Assembly (NCBI GenBank): GCA_910585825.1
Contig: CAJUEY010000043.1
Coordinates: forward strand, 1 to 20,949
Reading direction: 5' to 3'
DNA length: 20,949 nucleotides
DNA from: an uncultured Lachnospiraceae bacterium
Lineage (GTDB): Bacteria; Bacillota; Clostridia; Lachnospirales; Lachnospiraceae
Made by a program: the position numbers and the translations under genes. The notes beneath the pieces are model-generated. The model worked only from the letters and a program-made list of their open reading frames with translations. It was not told the origin of the DNA and did not search any database. This document shows positions 6,703 to 14,613 of the stretch, one piece after another; the first letter of the stretch is position 1, and each line of letters starts with the position of its first letter.

Positions 6703-8286
6703 TTACAGGTTATCAAACACAACCGTCTCCTTTTTTAGATCTTCTACGGCTTCCTGATTTACGCCCATGCGCTGCGTAATATCTTCCATATCCAAAGCGA
6801 GGTTTTTGGAATTTTCGGCAACACCGGTGATTTCCCCCGCGCCATCGTCGATGGCTTTTGTAATTGTGCCGATGGAATCTGCAATATCAGACATGGAATT
6901 TTTGAGCCGCTCCGTCCGTTCATGGAATTCATCCATGGTGCGCCGGATGTAGGCGGCATCTTCCCGGTACTGGCTGCCGGATTGTACAAATGCTTCAAAT
7001 TCCGTCAGGACGGACTGGCTCATATAGTCAATTAAATGCTGCGCGTTTTCGGAGAGGTTGTGGACTGCGGCGGTGACGACGCTGTTGATCTCCTGAATGC
7101 GGTTGGCGGCATCCTGGCTGGAATGGGCGAGATCGCGCACCTCTTTTGCGACGACGGCAAAGCCCTCTCCGGCAGTTCCTGCGTTGGCTGCTTCCACGGA
7201 AGCATTTAAAGAAATCAGCTTGGTCTGCTGGGAGATGGCCAAAATTTCACCGGTTAAATTCTGGATTTGGTCTACGCTTTTGCTTTTTTCAATGGCGTTG
7301 TTGAGCGAATGCAGGATTTCTTCTGCTTTTGCCCCGGTGATTTCTGCGCTGTTTTTGGCGGACTGCTGCATGGCGTTTGCGCGGTCGTTCATTTGCACGG
7401 CATAATCTGTGATGGCGCTGCATTCTCTGGCAATGTTTTGAACGTCTAAGCTGACGTTTTTGGCATTGCCGTTGATAGAAGAGATATTGCCCGCCACTTT
7501 CTGAATCGTGGAGGAAAGCTGTTCGGCGAGAGAAGAAAGTCCGGCTGCGCTTTTTTTGGAAGCATTCGTTCTTTTTAAGACTTCTCCCGTCATGTTGTCG
7601 ATTTGTCCGGAACTGTCCTGAATCGTTTTTAAAATGCTTTTCAAAGGAAGAAGTACATAATTTGTAATCAGCTTAATATCTCCAAATACAAGAAGGATAC
7701 ATGCGGCTGCAGCAGCGATGCCGACGGCAAGGGATACGGCATATGCCCTTGTAAGCTGCTTTCTTGCAGTGAGCGTCTGCTCGCTGATGGATGCGTTTAA
7801 ATTGTCAATATCCGTTTCCATGGCCCCGGCATAAGCGGCTACGTCGCCATTTGCAAGCGCATAGGCGTCCTGGGTCTTGTGGCTTGCGCTGGCGCAGACC
7901 AGATGAACCAATGCGTGTTTAAAAGAATCATAGTTTGAAAGAAGCGATTCGTACTGCGCCTGTTCTTCTGGCATAACGTGACTGGCATATTCCGAAAGCA
8001 TTTCGTCCAGAAGAGCCTCTTCTTCTTTCATCTGGCCGACAAGCTTAATCATGGTGTTGTAATCCGTGGCAACGATGTGGCTTAACGCCATTTTATGTAT
8101 GTTCATGGAAGACTGGCAGATTTCTGCCAGACGGCTTTTGCCGTCCATATAATTGTCTGCGATGTTTGCAGCGCTTGCATTTACGTTTCGGATATTCATT
8201 ACGGACAGAATGTTGGATAAAAGCGCCACAATGCCTAAAAGGGCAATCGGTATCAGTAAACGATATTTTAAACGCATTGTTTTCAT
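6703..8286 (-). CDS. Methyl-accepting chemotaxis protein
   Basis: This is a 527-residue transmembrane chemoreceptor. TM1 is at about 9-30, an outside sensory region of about 150 mostly helical residues (four-helix-bundle style) follows, and TM2 is at 182-202. The cytoplasmic part opens with a short HAMP-like helix (LLPLKSILKTI) and continues as a long coiled coil. The kinase-contacting hairpin tip is recognisable at about 347-390 (ISQQTKLISLNASVEAANAG followed by GFAVVAKEVRDLA). It diverges from the usual QTNLLALNAAIEAARAGE. No C-terminal CheR-docking pentapeptide is seen. The start follows AAAGGAG. The gene lies 45 bp after an extracellular sugar-binding lipoprotein and is evidently cotranscribed, which suggests the lipoprotein presents ligand to this receptor. 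No che or flagellar genes are in the window. Confidence 0.92.
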   Translation of the reverse strand: MKTMRLKYRLLIPIALLGIVALLSNILSVMNIRNVNASAANIADNYMDGKSRLAEICQSSMNIHKMALSHIVATDYNTMIKLVGQMKEEEALLDEMLSEYASHVMPEEQAQYESLLSNYDSFKHALVHLVCASASHKTQDAYALANGDVAAYAGAMETDIDNLNASISEQTLTARKQLTRAYAVSLAVGIAAAAACILLVFGDIKLITNYVLLPLKSILKTIQDSSGQIDNMTGEVLKRTNASKKSAAGLSSLAEQLSSTIQKVAGNISSINGNAKNVSLDVQNIARECSAITDYAVQMNDRANAMQQSAKNSAEITGAKAEEILHSLNNAIEKSKSVDQIQNLTGEILAISQQTKLISLNASVEAANAGTAGEGFAVVAKEVRDLAHSSQDAANRIQEINSVVTAAVHNLSENAQHLIDYMSQSVLTEFEAFVQSGSQYREDAAYIRRTMDEFHERTERLKNSMSDIADSIGTITKAIDDGAGEITGVAENSKNLALDMEDITQRMGVNQEAVEDLKKETVVFDNL

Positions 8287-8331
8287 GCTGGCTGATTCTC
8301 CTTTTATGTCTAAATTAAGATGTTCTTATCA

Positions 8332-9573
8332 TTATGGGGCGACGATTCCCTCTACCATTTTATCAAGCTGTTCCTGAAGTTTCTTTTTGTTTATGGAGCC
8401 GTTTAAGATGTCGGAAGTAAAAGCTGTCACCGGTTCCCAGAAATTGCCGCCGATGCGCTGTAAACAGGAAAATTCTGACTGTTTTAGCAGTGCGGCGATG
8501 GCAGGGGAGCTTTGTACTTCTTTTGAGGCGGCTGCGTTTTTGTTGGAAGGACCCTGGCCGCGCATAAGAAAGCGCAGTTTCTGATTGTCTTCATTTGCAA
8601 TCCATTCCGCCAGTTTTTTGGCCCATTCTTTTTCCTTAGAATAGGCATTTACGCCGATTAATTTATAGCCGGAAAAGGAAGCCATCTGGATTTGCTGTCC
8701 GGCACAGGCATAGGAGGGAAGTTTCGCGGCTCCGTAGCCGCTGCCCCATGCTTCTTCAACGGCGACTGCATTCCATACGCCGTTGATGCCGGCGATAATC
8801 GTGCCGTTTTTGATGCCTTCCAAAAATCCTGCGTCGTCTGTGCTGATAAATCCCGGATGATTCGCAATGTCCATCATGGACTTTGCAACGTCGGTTCCAT
8901 GGATAGCTCCGTCTGTGCTGTTCCAGGTGCAGTAATTGGTGATGCCGTCATCGTTTAATCCAACCGTCAGGCCGGTGTTGCCGAAAAAGGAATAGACATA
9001 CCAGCCGGACGACCATTCCATAGAGACTTTCTTGTTTTGTGCAGCGGCGACGTTTAACATCTGGTCAAAGGAGGCGATGTCCTGCTCGGAAAAGTATTGC
9101 TTGTTATAGTAGAGAAAATATCCGTTGTCTGCCGTCAGCGGAAACGCGTAAAGCGTATCGTTGACGGAAGCCGCAAGGACGGCCTCTGAGAGATTGGATT
9201 CTTTGATTTCTGCTTCCTGTTCGATTGGCTCAAGCGCGCCGGCGGCCACCAGCGTGTTTAGCTGGTCGTCGGCAAATGCAAATACATCTGCACCATGCTC
9301 CAGGTCTGCCATCAATGCGTCCGTGCAATTGCTTTCGCTCTGCGGCTTATAGGAAATCTCAAAATCCGCATCGTTCTGGTATTTTGCCTGAAATTCGTTT
9401 ATTATCTGAGAGAGCAGCTCTTCGTCTTCTTCGGCGCCCCAGACGGTCAGACTGACTGTGCCGGAGTCCGGAGCCTTCGTTTCTTCTGTGGGAGCCTGGC
9501 TTTTGTTCTGGCATCCGGATAAAAGCACGGTACACAAAAGAACCGGAATGAATTGAATGATTTTATTTTTCAT
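8332..9573 (-). CDS. Extracellular sugar-binding lipoprotein (ABC family 1 type)
   Basis: This is a 413-residue solute-binding protein anchored to the outer face of the membrane. It has a short basic, hydrophobic signal peptide and a lipobox LSGC with lipidated Cys21, followed by a Thr/Ser/Pro/Glu linker. The mature part begins SLTVWGAEEDEELL and continues with a family 1 (MalE-like) fold, including SEWSSGWY-type aromatic patches and INGVWNAVAVEE. Family members usually deliver sugars to an ABC permease, but no permease or ATPase gene is adjacent. Its operon partner is a chemoreceptor and its upstream neighbour a LacI-family regulator. A role in sugar sensing is therefore more likely than direct uptake, unless permeases lie elsewhere. 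Ligand specificity is unknown; sucrose or another fructoside is the contextual guess. Confidence 0.85.
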   Translation of the reverse strand: MKNKIIQFIPVLLCTVLLSGCQNKSQAPTEETKAPDSGTVSLTVWGAEEDEELLSQIINEFQAKYQNDADFEISYKPQSESNCTDALMADLEHGADVFAFADDQLNTLVAAGALEPIEQEAEIKESNLSEAVLAASVNDTLYAFPLTADNGYFLYYNKQYFSEQDIASFDQMLNVAAAQNKKVSMEWSSGWYVYSFFGNTGLTVGLNDDGITNYCTWNSTDGAIHGTDVAKSMMDIANHPGFISTDDAGFLEGIKNGTIIAGINGVWNAVAVEEAWGSGYGAAKLPSYACAGQQIQMASFSGYKLIGVNAYSKEKEWAKKLAEWIANEDNQKLRFLMRGQGPSNKNAAASKEVQSSPAIAALLKQSEFSCLQRIGGNFWEPVTAFTSDILNGSINKKKLQEQLDKMVEGIVAP

Positions 9574-9609
9574 AATTTTTCTCCGTTAAGTTAAAATCTT
9601 CCATCTGAA

Positions 9610-9638
9610 ATTATACCATCCTGGGGAGATTTTTTCAA
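9610..9638 (-). promoter_or_regulatory. Promoter of the binding-protein/chemoreceptor operon
   Basis: On the minus strand TTGAAA (9638-9633) and a consensus TATAAT (9615-9610) are separated by exactly 17 bp, with a TGn extension. It lies in the gap between the LacI-family gene and the lipoprotein gene, so the lipoprotein and chemoreceptor can be expressed independently of the regulator gene. Confidence 0.85.
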
Positions 9639-9667
9639 TCTGGTTTCCGCGGGAAATGACAAGCGGA

Positions 9668-10696
9668 TCAATCGGTTGTTTCCCGCCGGACTAAGATAGG
9701 AGTTACGCTTTTATGGATGAGTTCCGTCTGTGGTTTTGGACGGCGTTTCTTTCTCTCGTTCATTTGCGATACTAATAATTCCATTGCTTCGTATGCGATT
9801 TTGTCGATTTGCTGGCCTATGGTGCTGGTAGGGATAATTGCCTGGCCTGCGATTGGGGAATCATCGAAACCAATGATGCGGAATTCGTCCGGAAGAGAGC
9901 CGTATTCCCGGAAAATGATATTGAGCATATTGTTGGCATGGGTATCGTTTGACATAAATAATCCTTTTTTCTGATGGGGATATTTTTCTTTCAGAAATTC
10001 AAATATTTCCAGCATACACGCATGGATTTCCTGATGGGAGTGTCCCAGGTCCCTTAAAATTAATTCATGCCGGAGACGATGTTCCATGCAGGTATCCTGA
10101 AATCCCTGGATACGTCCATAGGAGGGAATATCCTTTTTGACATTGGAATTGATATGCACCAAAATATCGCAGTTATTTTTGTGCAGCAGACTGGTTGCCT
10201 GCACGGCTCCCATGTAGTTGTCCGTGTTTACGCTGTTGACATACTTGTCTTCCCGCTCAATGGCAACGATGGGAATGTCATAGGAAGCAAGTTCTTTGGA
10301 AGAAATGGTATGGCTTAGTATAATCATGCCTTCGATTTTATATGCGAGCAGCTCCTGAATATAGCTCCGCTCTGTTTGTGCATTGTTTTTGCTGACAAAT
10401 ACCAAAAATTTATATCCGAATTTTTCGTAAGTGTTTAAAATCTGATTTAACATTTCCGCATAATAATGCAGATAAAGATTCGGAACGATGATTCCGACGA
10501 ATTCGCTTTTGCCATTTGCCAGTACTTTGGCAAGCTTGTTTTCCTGATAGTCCAAATCAATCAGCGCCTGTGTAATGATGTCCTGGTTTTTAACGGTAAG
10601 GGAATCCGGATTGTTAAAATACCGGGATATTGTTGTCTTTGAAAAATTGGTATATTTTGCAATATCATCAAATGTTACTTTTTTTTTCCTGTCCAT
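9668..10696 (-). CDS. LacI-family transcriptional regulator, probable sucrose-operon repressor
   Basis: This is a 342-residue DNA-binding regulator. The N-terminal helix-turn-helix is clear (VTFDDIAKYTNFSKTTISRYFNN, about 7-29), followed by the hinge region (NKLAKVLANGKS) and a periplasmic-binding-protein-like sugar domain from about residue 65 (EFVGIIVPNLYLHYYAEML). It is divergent from the sucrose hydrolase/PTS operon and upstream of the binding-protein/chemoreceptor genes, so it probably controls one or both in response to a sugar or sugar phosphate. A CG-centred palindrome typical of LacI-family operators lies over the start region of the divergent operon. Codons 4-6 form a run of nine A on the coding strand. 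ScrR-like function is inferred from context. Confidence 0.9.
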   Translation of the reverse strand: MDRKKKVTFDDIAKYTNFSKTTISRYFNNPDSLTVKNQDIITQALIDLDYQENKLAKVLANGKSEFVGIIVPNLYLHYYAEMLNQILNTYEKFGYKFLVFVSKNNAQTERSYIQELLAYKIEGMIILSHTISSKELASYDIPIVAIEREDKYVNSVNTDNYMGAVQATSLLHKNNCDILVHINSNVKKDIPSYGRIQGFQDTCMEHRLRHELILRDLGHSHQEIHACMLEIFEFLKEKYPHQKKGLFMSNDTHANNMLNIIFREYGSLPDEFRIIGFDDSPIAGQAIIPTSTIGQQIDKIAYEAMELLVSQMNERKKRRPKPQTELIHKSVTPILVRRETTD

Positions 10697-10756
10697 AAAA
10701 AAATCAACCTCCGGAAATTAGCTGCAGCAGTAAAAACAAACTTTCTCCTGTTTCTA

Positions 10757-10785
10757 AGTATAGCAGTATGATTTCAGAAAATCAA
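10757..10785 (-). promoter_or_regulatory. Promoter of the LacI-family regulator gene
   Basis: On the minus strand TTGATT (10785-10780) and TATACT (10762-10757) are spaced by 17 bp with a TGn extension. Transcription would start near 10750, about 54 bp before the ATG. The left operator-like site (10798-10820) lies just upstream of this -35 box. Confidence 0.7.
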
Positions 10786-10797
10786 TGCAAAATCATA

Positions 10798-10820
10798 ACT
10801 GGTTAAGTAACCGGTAATTC
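10798..10820. promoter_or_regulatory. Operator-like site, left copy
   Basis: ACTGGTTAAGTAACCGGT (10798-10815) is the exact reverse complement of the segment 10962-10979 beside the sucrose-operon promoter. AAGTAACCGGTAATTC (10805-10820) differs from the perfect right palindrome at three positions. It is interpreted as a second binding site for the LacI-family regulator. Confidence 0.65.
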
Positions 10821-10918
10821 TATGTTGCTGTTCACACAGGACGTTGCACTTGCTGCAAAGTTCGTAAAAAAGTGATTAAAGGGTGCGCAAATCCCAACAA
10901 TTTTATTTGAAAAACCTG

Positions 10919-10947
10919 TTGACACAAGAGAAAAAACATGATATTTT
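10919..10947 (+). promoter_or_regulatory. Promoter of the sucrose hydrolase/PTS operon
   Basis: A consensus -35 TTGACA (10919-10924) is followed after 17 bp by TATTTT (10942-10947) with a TGn extension (10939-10941). Transcription would start near 10954, so the palindrome at 10957-10972 would cover roughly +4 to +19, a classic repressor position. Confidence 0.85.
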
Positions 10948-10956
10948 AAATTCATA

Positions 10957-10972
10957 AAGTAACCGGTTACTT
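10957..10972. promoter_or_regulatory. LacI-family operator (perfect 16-bp palindrome)
   Basis: AAGTAACCGGTTACTT is a perfect palindrome with a central CG, the hallmark of LacI/GalR-family operators. It lies immediately downstream of the sucrose-operon -10 box. The overlapping segment 10962-10979 recurs as an exact inverted 18-mer at 10798-10815. Confidence 0.8.
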
Positions 10973-11041
10973 AACCAGTAACGAAACCGATGCCAAAAAA
11001 TTTTTTTGATGAAAAATATGAGTAAAGGCAGGGTGGAATGT

Positions 11042-12532
11042 ATGGATCAATTGCAAAGCAGTCAGTTAGACAAGGCGCGTAAAATTGAAAAAAAGGGAAT
11101 TTTAGAAATTCCTGTGGAACAAAGGCCCGTCTATCATCTGTCGTCCCCGGTTGGATGGATGAATGACCCAAATGGATTTTCTGTTTTTCAGGATGAGTAT
11201 CATTTGTTTTTCCAGTATCATCCGTTCAGCAATGTGTGGGGGCCTATGCACTGGGGACATTGTAAGAGCTGGGATTTTGTCCGATGGGAATACCTGCCGC
11301 TCGCGATGTCGCCGGACGAGAGTTATGATGAAGGTGGATGCTACTCGGGAAGCGCGATTGAAGCAGATGGAAAGCATGTGCTGATTTATACCGGCGTAAT
11401 TGACCGCTATCTGGAGGATGGACGGCATGATTACCGTCAGGTACAGTGCATGGCAAAAGGCGATGGAATGGATTATCAGAAATACAGGGGGAATCCTGTT
11501 ATTTCCGGAGAGGGACTTCCGAAGGGAAGCAGTACGGAAGATTTTCGCGATCCGAAAATCTGGAAAGAGGGAGAGCATTATTATTTGGTCGTCGGCAGCT
11601 TAAGCGATGCGGACGGCGGGCAGGTTCTGTTATATCAGTCTGAAAATTTAGAACAGTGGAAATTTCTGGCCGTTTTAGACAAGAGCAGAGGCGAATACGG
11701 AAATATGTGGGAATGCCCGGATTTTTTCCCGTTAGGGGACAAACAGATTTTGCTGGTTTCCCCGCAGGATATGCGGGCGAAAGGATATGAATTTTATAAC
11801 GGCAATCATTCCATATTTATCTATGGACAGTATGATCCGTCAGCGCATCGGTTTAAACGGGAGAAGGTTGCTTCCGTGGACTACGGGCTGGATTTCTATG
11901 CGCCGCAGACTTTGCAGACGGCGGACAGCAGACGGATTATGATTGGATGGATGCAGTCATGGGATGCGAAATTGACGAACCGTTCTATGAACTGGTCAGG
12001 CATGATGACTTTGCCAAGAGAACTGGAATTAAGAGAGGGAAAGATTTATCAAAGACCGGTTCGCGAGCTAAATAAGTACCGCAAAAATAAAATTGAATAC
12101 CGGGACAGAAAGATTATTGGAGCAACTGCCTTAGACGGCGTTTGCGGCAGGGTAATTGATTTGGAGGTGGATATTACGGAGTTTGATTTTCATTATTTTT
12201 CGATTCGCTTTGCCTGCAGTGAAGAATATGAAATGCTTCTCCAATACAATCATCAAAGAAAATGCCTGACGATAGACAGGACGTATTCCGGTCTGGTGCG
12301 CGATGTGGTATGCCGCAGAAAAATGGCGGCAGAGCCATATGTGAAAGAGACACAGAAAGAAACGCTGCATTTAAGGCTGCTGCTGGACCGCTATTCTGCA
12401 GAAATATTTGTAAATGAGGGGGAAAAGGTGATGTCTGCTGTGTTCTATACCCCAATGGAGTCTGACGGAATTGTGTTTGATACGGATGGATGCGCCTGTA
12501 TCCATGTGACAAAATATGACATTTGCATTTGA
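11042..12532 (+). CDS. scrB: Sucrose-6-phosphate hydrolase (GH32)
   Basis: This cytoplasmic glycoside hydrolase family 32 enzyme splits sucrose-6-phosphate into glucose-6-phosphate and fructose. The three GH32 signatures are present: WMNDPNG with nucleophile Asp42, FRDPK with Asp170, and WECPDFF with acid/base Glu224. The C-terminal part forms the usual beta-sandwich. The start at 11042 gives 496 residues and follows AGGGTGG (11030-11036). Frames from 11006 or 11018 would add residues without a ribosome binding site. It is first in an operon with a sucrose-type PTS permease, so a phosphorylated disaccharide is the expected substrate. Fructans or unphosphorylated sucrose are less likely because there is no signal peptide. 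Confidence 0.92.
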   Translation: MDQLQSSQLDKARKIEKKGILEIPVEQRPVYHLSSPVGWMNDPNGFSVFQDEYHLFFQYHPFSNVWGPMHWGHCKSWDFVRWEYLPLAMSPDESYDEGGCYSGSAIEADGKHVLIYTGVIDRYLEDGRHDYRQVQCMAKGDGMDYQKYRGNPVISGEGLPKGSSTEDFRDPKIWKEGEHYYLVVGSLSDADGGQVLLYQSENLEQWKFLAVLDKSRGEYGNMWECPDFFPLGDKQILLVSPQDMRAKGYEFYNGNHSIFIYGQYDPSAHRFKREKVASVDYGLDFYAPQTLQTADSRRIMIGWMQSWDAKLTNRSMNWSGMMTLPRELELREGKIYQRPVRELNKYRKNKIEYRDRKIIGATALDGVCGRVIDLEVDITEFDFHYFSIRFACSEEYEMLLQYNHQRKCLTIDRTYSGLVRDVVCRRKMAAEPYVKETQKETLHLRLLLDRYSAEIFVNEGEKVMSAVFYTPMESDGIVFDTDGCACIHVTKYDICI

Positions 12533-12536
12533 AACG

Positions 12537-12659
12537 ATGATAAAAGTATGGGGCTGCCTTCAAAAGGATACGGTGAAAGTGATCCGTCATTTTTCCTATA
12601 ATGGCGGGATGACACATGGGCAGTTGGATAAGTTTGCAGAGGAGTATGGCTGCGGATAA
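12537..12659 (+). CDS. Possible 40-residue small ORF between scrB and scrA
   Basis: An ATG four bases after the scrB stop opens a 40-codon frame beginning MIKVWGCLQKDTVKV and ending in TAA at 12657-12659. Composition is protein-like, but no ribosome binding site precedes it and no known family was recognised. It may be a genuine small protein, a remnant of a longer gene, or chance. It occupies most of the otherwise empty 167-bp gap inside the sucrose operon. Confidence 0.3.
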   Translation: MIKVWGCLQKDTVKVIRHFSYNGGMTHGQLDKFAEEYGCG

Positions 12660-12699
12660 CAATATCAGCGCCTTGTATGGCGCAGAAAGAGAGGAAGGT

Positions 12700-14613
12700 A
12701 TGGATTACAGAAAAGTTGCAGAACAAATCTATGAAAAAGTAGGGAAAAAGGAAAATCTGATTTCCGCGGCGCACTGCGCGACGCGTCTGCGTCTTGTGAT
12801 TGCGGACAATGACAAGTGCGACAGCAAGGCGGTCGAAGAGATTGCGGGGGTAAAAGGCGTCTTTTTTGCATCGGGACAGCTTCAGATTATTCTTGGAACG
12901 GGAACGGTAAATAAGGTTTATGACGAATTTCTTAAGGTTTCCGGGCTGTCTGCCGCTACAAAGGCCGAGGTAAAGCAGGCGGCAGCCGCACAGCAGAATG
13001 TGTTCAAGCGGGCCATCAAAACGCTGGGTGATATTTTTGTGCCGATTATTCCGGCAATTGTAGCCAGCGGCTTTCTGATGGGAATTATGGAAGCGTTAAA
13101 TTTTATGGTAAATAATGGGTTTTTGTCGCTGAATACCGACAGTTCTATTTTTGTATTTGCAAGTCTGTTCAGCAATGTGGCGTATGTTTTTCTGCCGATT
13201 TTAATTGCATACAGTGCGGCAAAGGCATTTGGAGGCAATCCGTATCTGGGAGCGGTTATCGGCATGTTAATGATTCACCCGAATCTGCAGAATGCATGGA
13301 CGGTTGCAACAGAGGGCGTGCAAGTCAGGCAGAGTGTGTGGTTTGGATTATACGAGATCGATTTGATCGGTTATCAGGGTCATGTCATTCCTGTGATCAT
13401 TGCCGTATGGGTGATGTGTTTTATTGAAAAGAAACTGCATAAGATTGTGCCGGAAATGTTTGATTTATTCGTGACGCCTTTGGTGAGCGTATTTGTAACG
13501 GGTTATCTGACGTATTCTATGATTGGACCTTTGTTTGTTGTGATTGAAAATGGCATTATTGACGGCATTCAGTGGCTGATTGCGCTTCCGCTTGGGATTG
13601 GCAGCTTTATTATGGGCGCGTTTTATGCGCCGACGGTTGTTGCGGGAATCCATCACATGTATACCATCATTGATGTTGGACAGCTTGCAAAGTACGGGGT
13701 TACATATTGGCTGCCTTTGGCGTCTGCGGCAAATCTCGCACAGGGAGCGGCGACGCTTGCAGTTGCGGTAAAAACAAAGAATGCAAGAACAAAATCCATG
13801 GCGCTTCCGTCTGCGTTCAGCGCATTTATGGGAATTACGGAGCCTGCGATTTTTGGTGTGAATCTGCGGTATTTTAAGCCCTTTATCTGCGGCTGCATCG
13901 GCGGCGCGTGCGGCGCTCTCTTTGCTTCTGTTGTACAGCTTGGCGCCAGCGGAACAGGTGTAACGGGTTTGTTTGGTGTTTTGCTCTGTCTGAATATGCC
14001 GGTTCAGTATATTTTGATGATGGCAATTTCCATAGGCGTTTCGTTTGTACTGACATGGATGTTTGGATATAAGGACGAAGAGCCGCAGGCGCAGAAAGAG
14101 TCGGAGAATGCAATTGCTGCAGGGGAGCCGGCAGCAGGAGCGTCTGAGCCGGTACATATGGAAAAAGTAATTTATGCTCCGATTCAGGGAAATGTGATTC
14201 CAAGAGAAAGCATTCCGGATGAGACGTTTGCGTCCGGCGTTTTGGGAGATGGCGTTGGCATTGAACCGGAAACCGGGGAAGTAGTGGCTCCTTTTGACGG
14301 CGAGATTTCTTCTGTAGCCGAAACGCGCCATGCCATTGGCATTACCGGGTCAGGAGGAATGGAGCTTCTGATTCATATCGGAGTGGATACGGTAAAGATG
14401 AAGGGCGATGGATTTACCGTTTTGGTATCGGAGGGCGACAAGGTTAAGGCTGGTCAGAGGCTTATGACATTTGATATTTCCAAAATCAAAGCAGCCGGAT
14501 ACAGTCCAACCTCAGCCGTGCTTCTGACAAACAGCGATGAGTATTCCTCCTGTACGGTGGTAAAAACAGGCAGGACAAAGCAGATGGAGAAAACGATTGC
14601 AGTGGATAAATAA
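12700..14613 (+). CDS. scrA: Sucrose-type PTS permease, EIIBCA
   Basis: This is a 637-residue membrane permease that imports and phosphorylates a sugar using phosphoenolpyruvate via HPr. The EIIB domain (about 1-90) has the phospho-cysteine Cys26 in SAAHCATRLRL. The EIIC domain (about 105-460) has many transmembrane helices and the signature GITEPAIFGVNLRYFKP. After an Ala/Glu linker, the glucose-type EIIA domain has phospho-acceptor His559 in LLIHIGVDTV and supporting His544 in RHAIGI. The order B-C-A is complete, so no separate EIIA is needed. The start at 12700 follows AGAGG; the in-frame ATG at 12616 would add 28 residues unlike the family. The adjacent GH32 gene supports sucrose as substrate; another beta-fructoside or trehalose-like sugar is the alternative. 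Confidence 0.92.
   Translation: MDYRKVAEQIYEKVGKKENLISAAHCATRLRLVIADNDKCDSKAVEEIAGVKGVFFASGQLQIILGTGTVNKVYDEFLKVSGLSAATKAEVKQAAAAQQNVFKRAIKTLGDIFVPIIPAIVASGFLMGIMEALNFMVNNGFLSLNTDSSIFVFASLFSNVAYVFLPILIAYSAAKAFGGNPYLGAVIGMLMIHPNLQNAWTVATEGVQVRQSVWFGLYEIDLIGYQGHVIPVIIAVWVMCFIEKKLHKIVPEMFDLFVTPLVSVFVTGYLTYSMIGPLFVVIENGIIDGIQWLIALPLGIGSFIMGAFYAPTVVAGIHHMYTIIDVGQLAKYGVTYWLPLASAANLAQGAATLAVAVKTKNARTKSMALPSAFSAFMGITEPAIFGVNLRYFKPFICGCIGGACGALFASVVQLGASGTGVTGLFGVLLCLNMPVQYILMMAISIGVSFVLTWMFGYKDEEPQAQKESENAIAAGEPAAGASEPVHMEKVIYAPIQGNVIPRESIPDETFASGVLGDGVGIEPETGEVVAPFDGEISSVAETRHAIGITGSGGMELLIHIGVDTVKMKGDGFTVLVSEGDKVKAGQRLMTFDISKIKAAGYSPTSAVLLTNSDEYSSCTVVKTGRTKQMEKTIAVDK

Noticed and set aside
13465..14331. 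Long open frame (288 codons) on the minus strand inside scrA
   Set aside because: It is a shadow of the EIIC/EIIA coding region, rich in Arg, Asn and His, with no ribosome binding site or recognisable domain.
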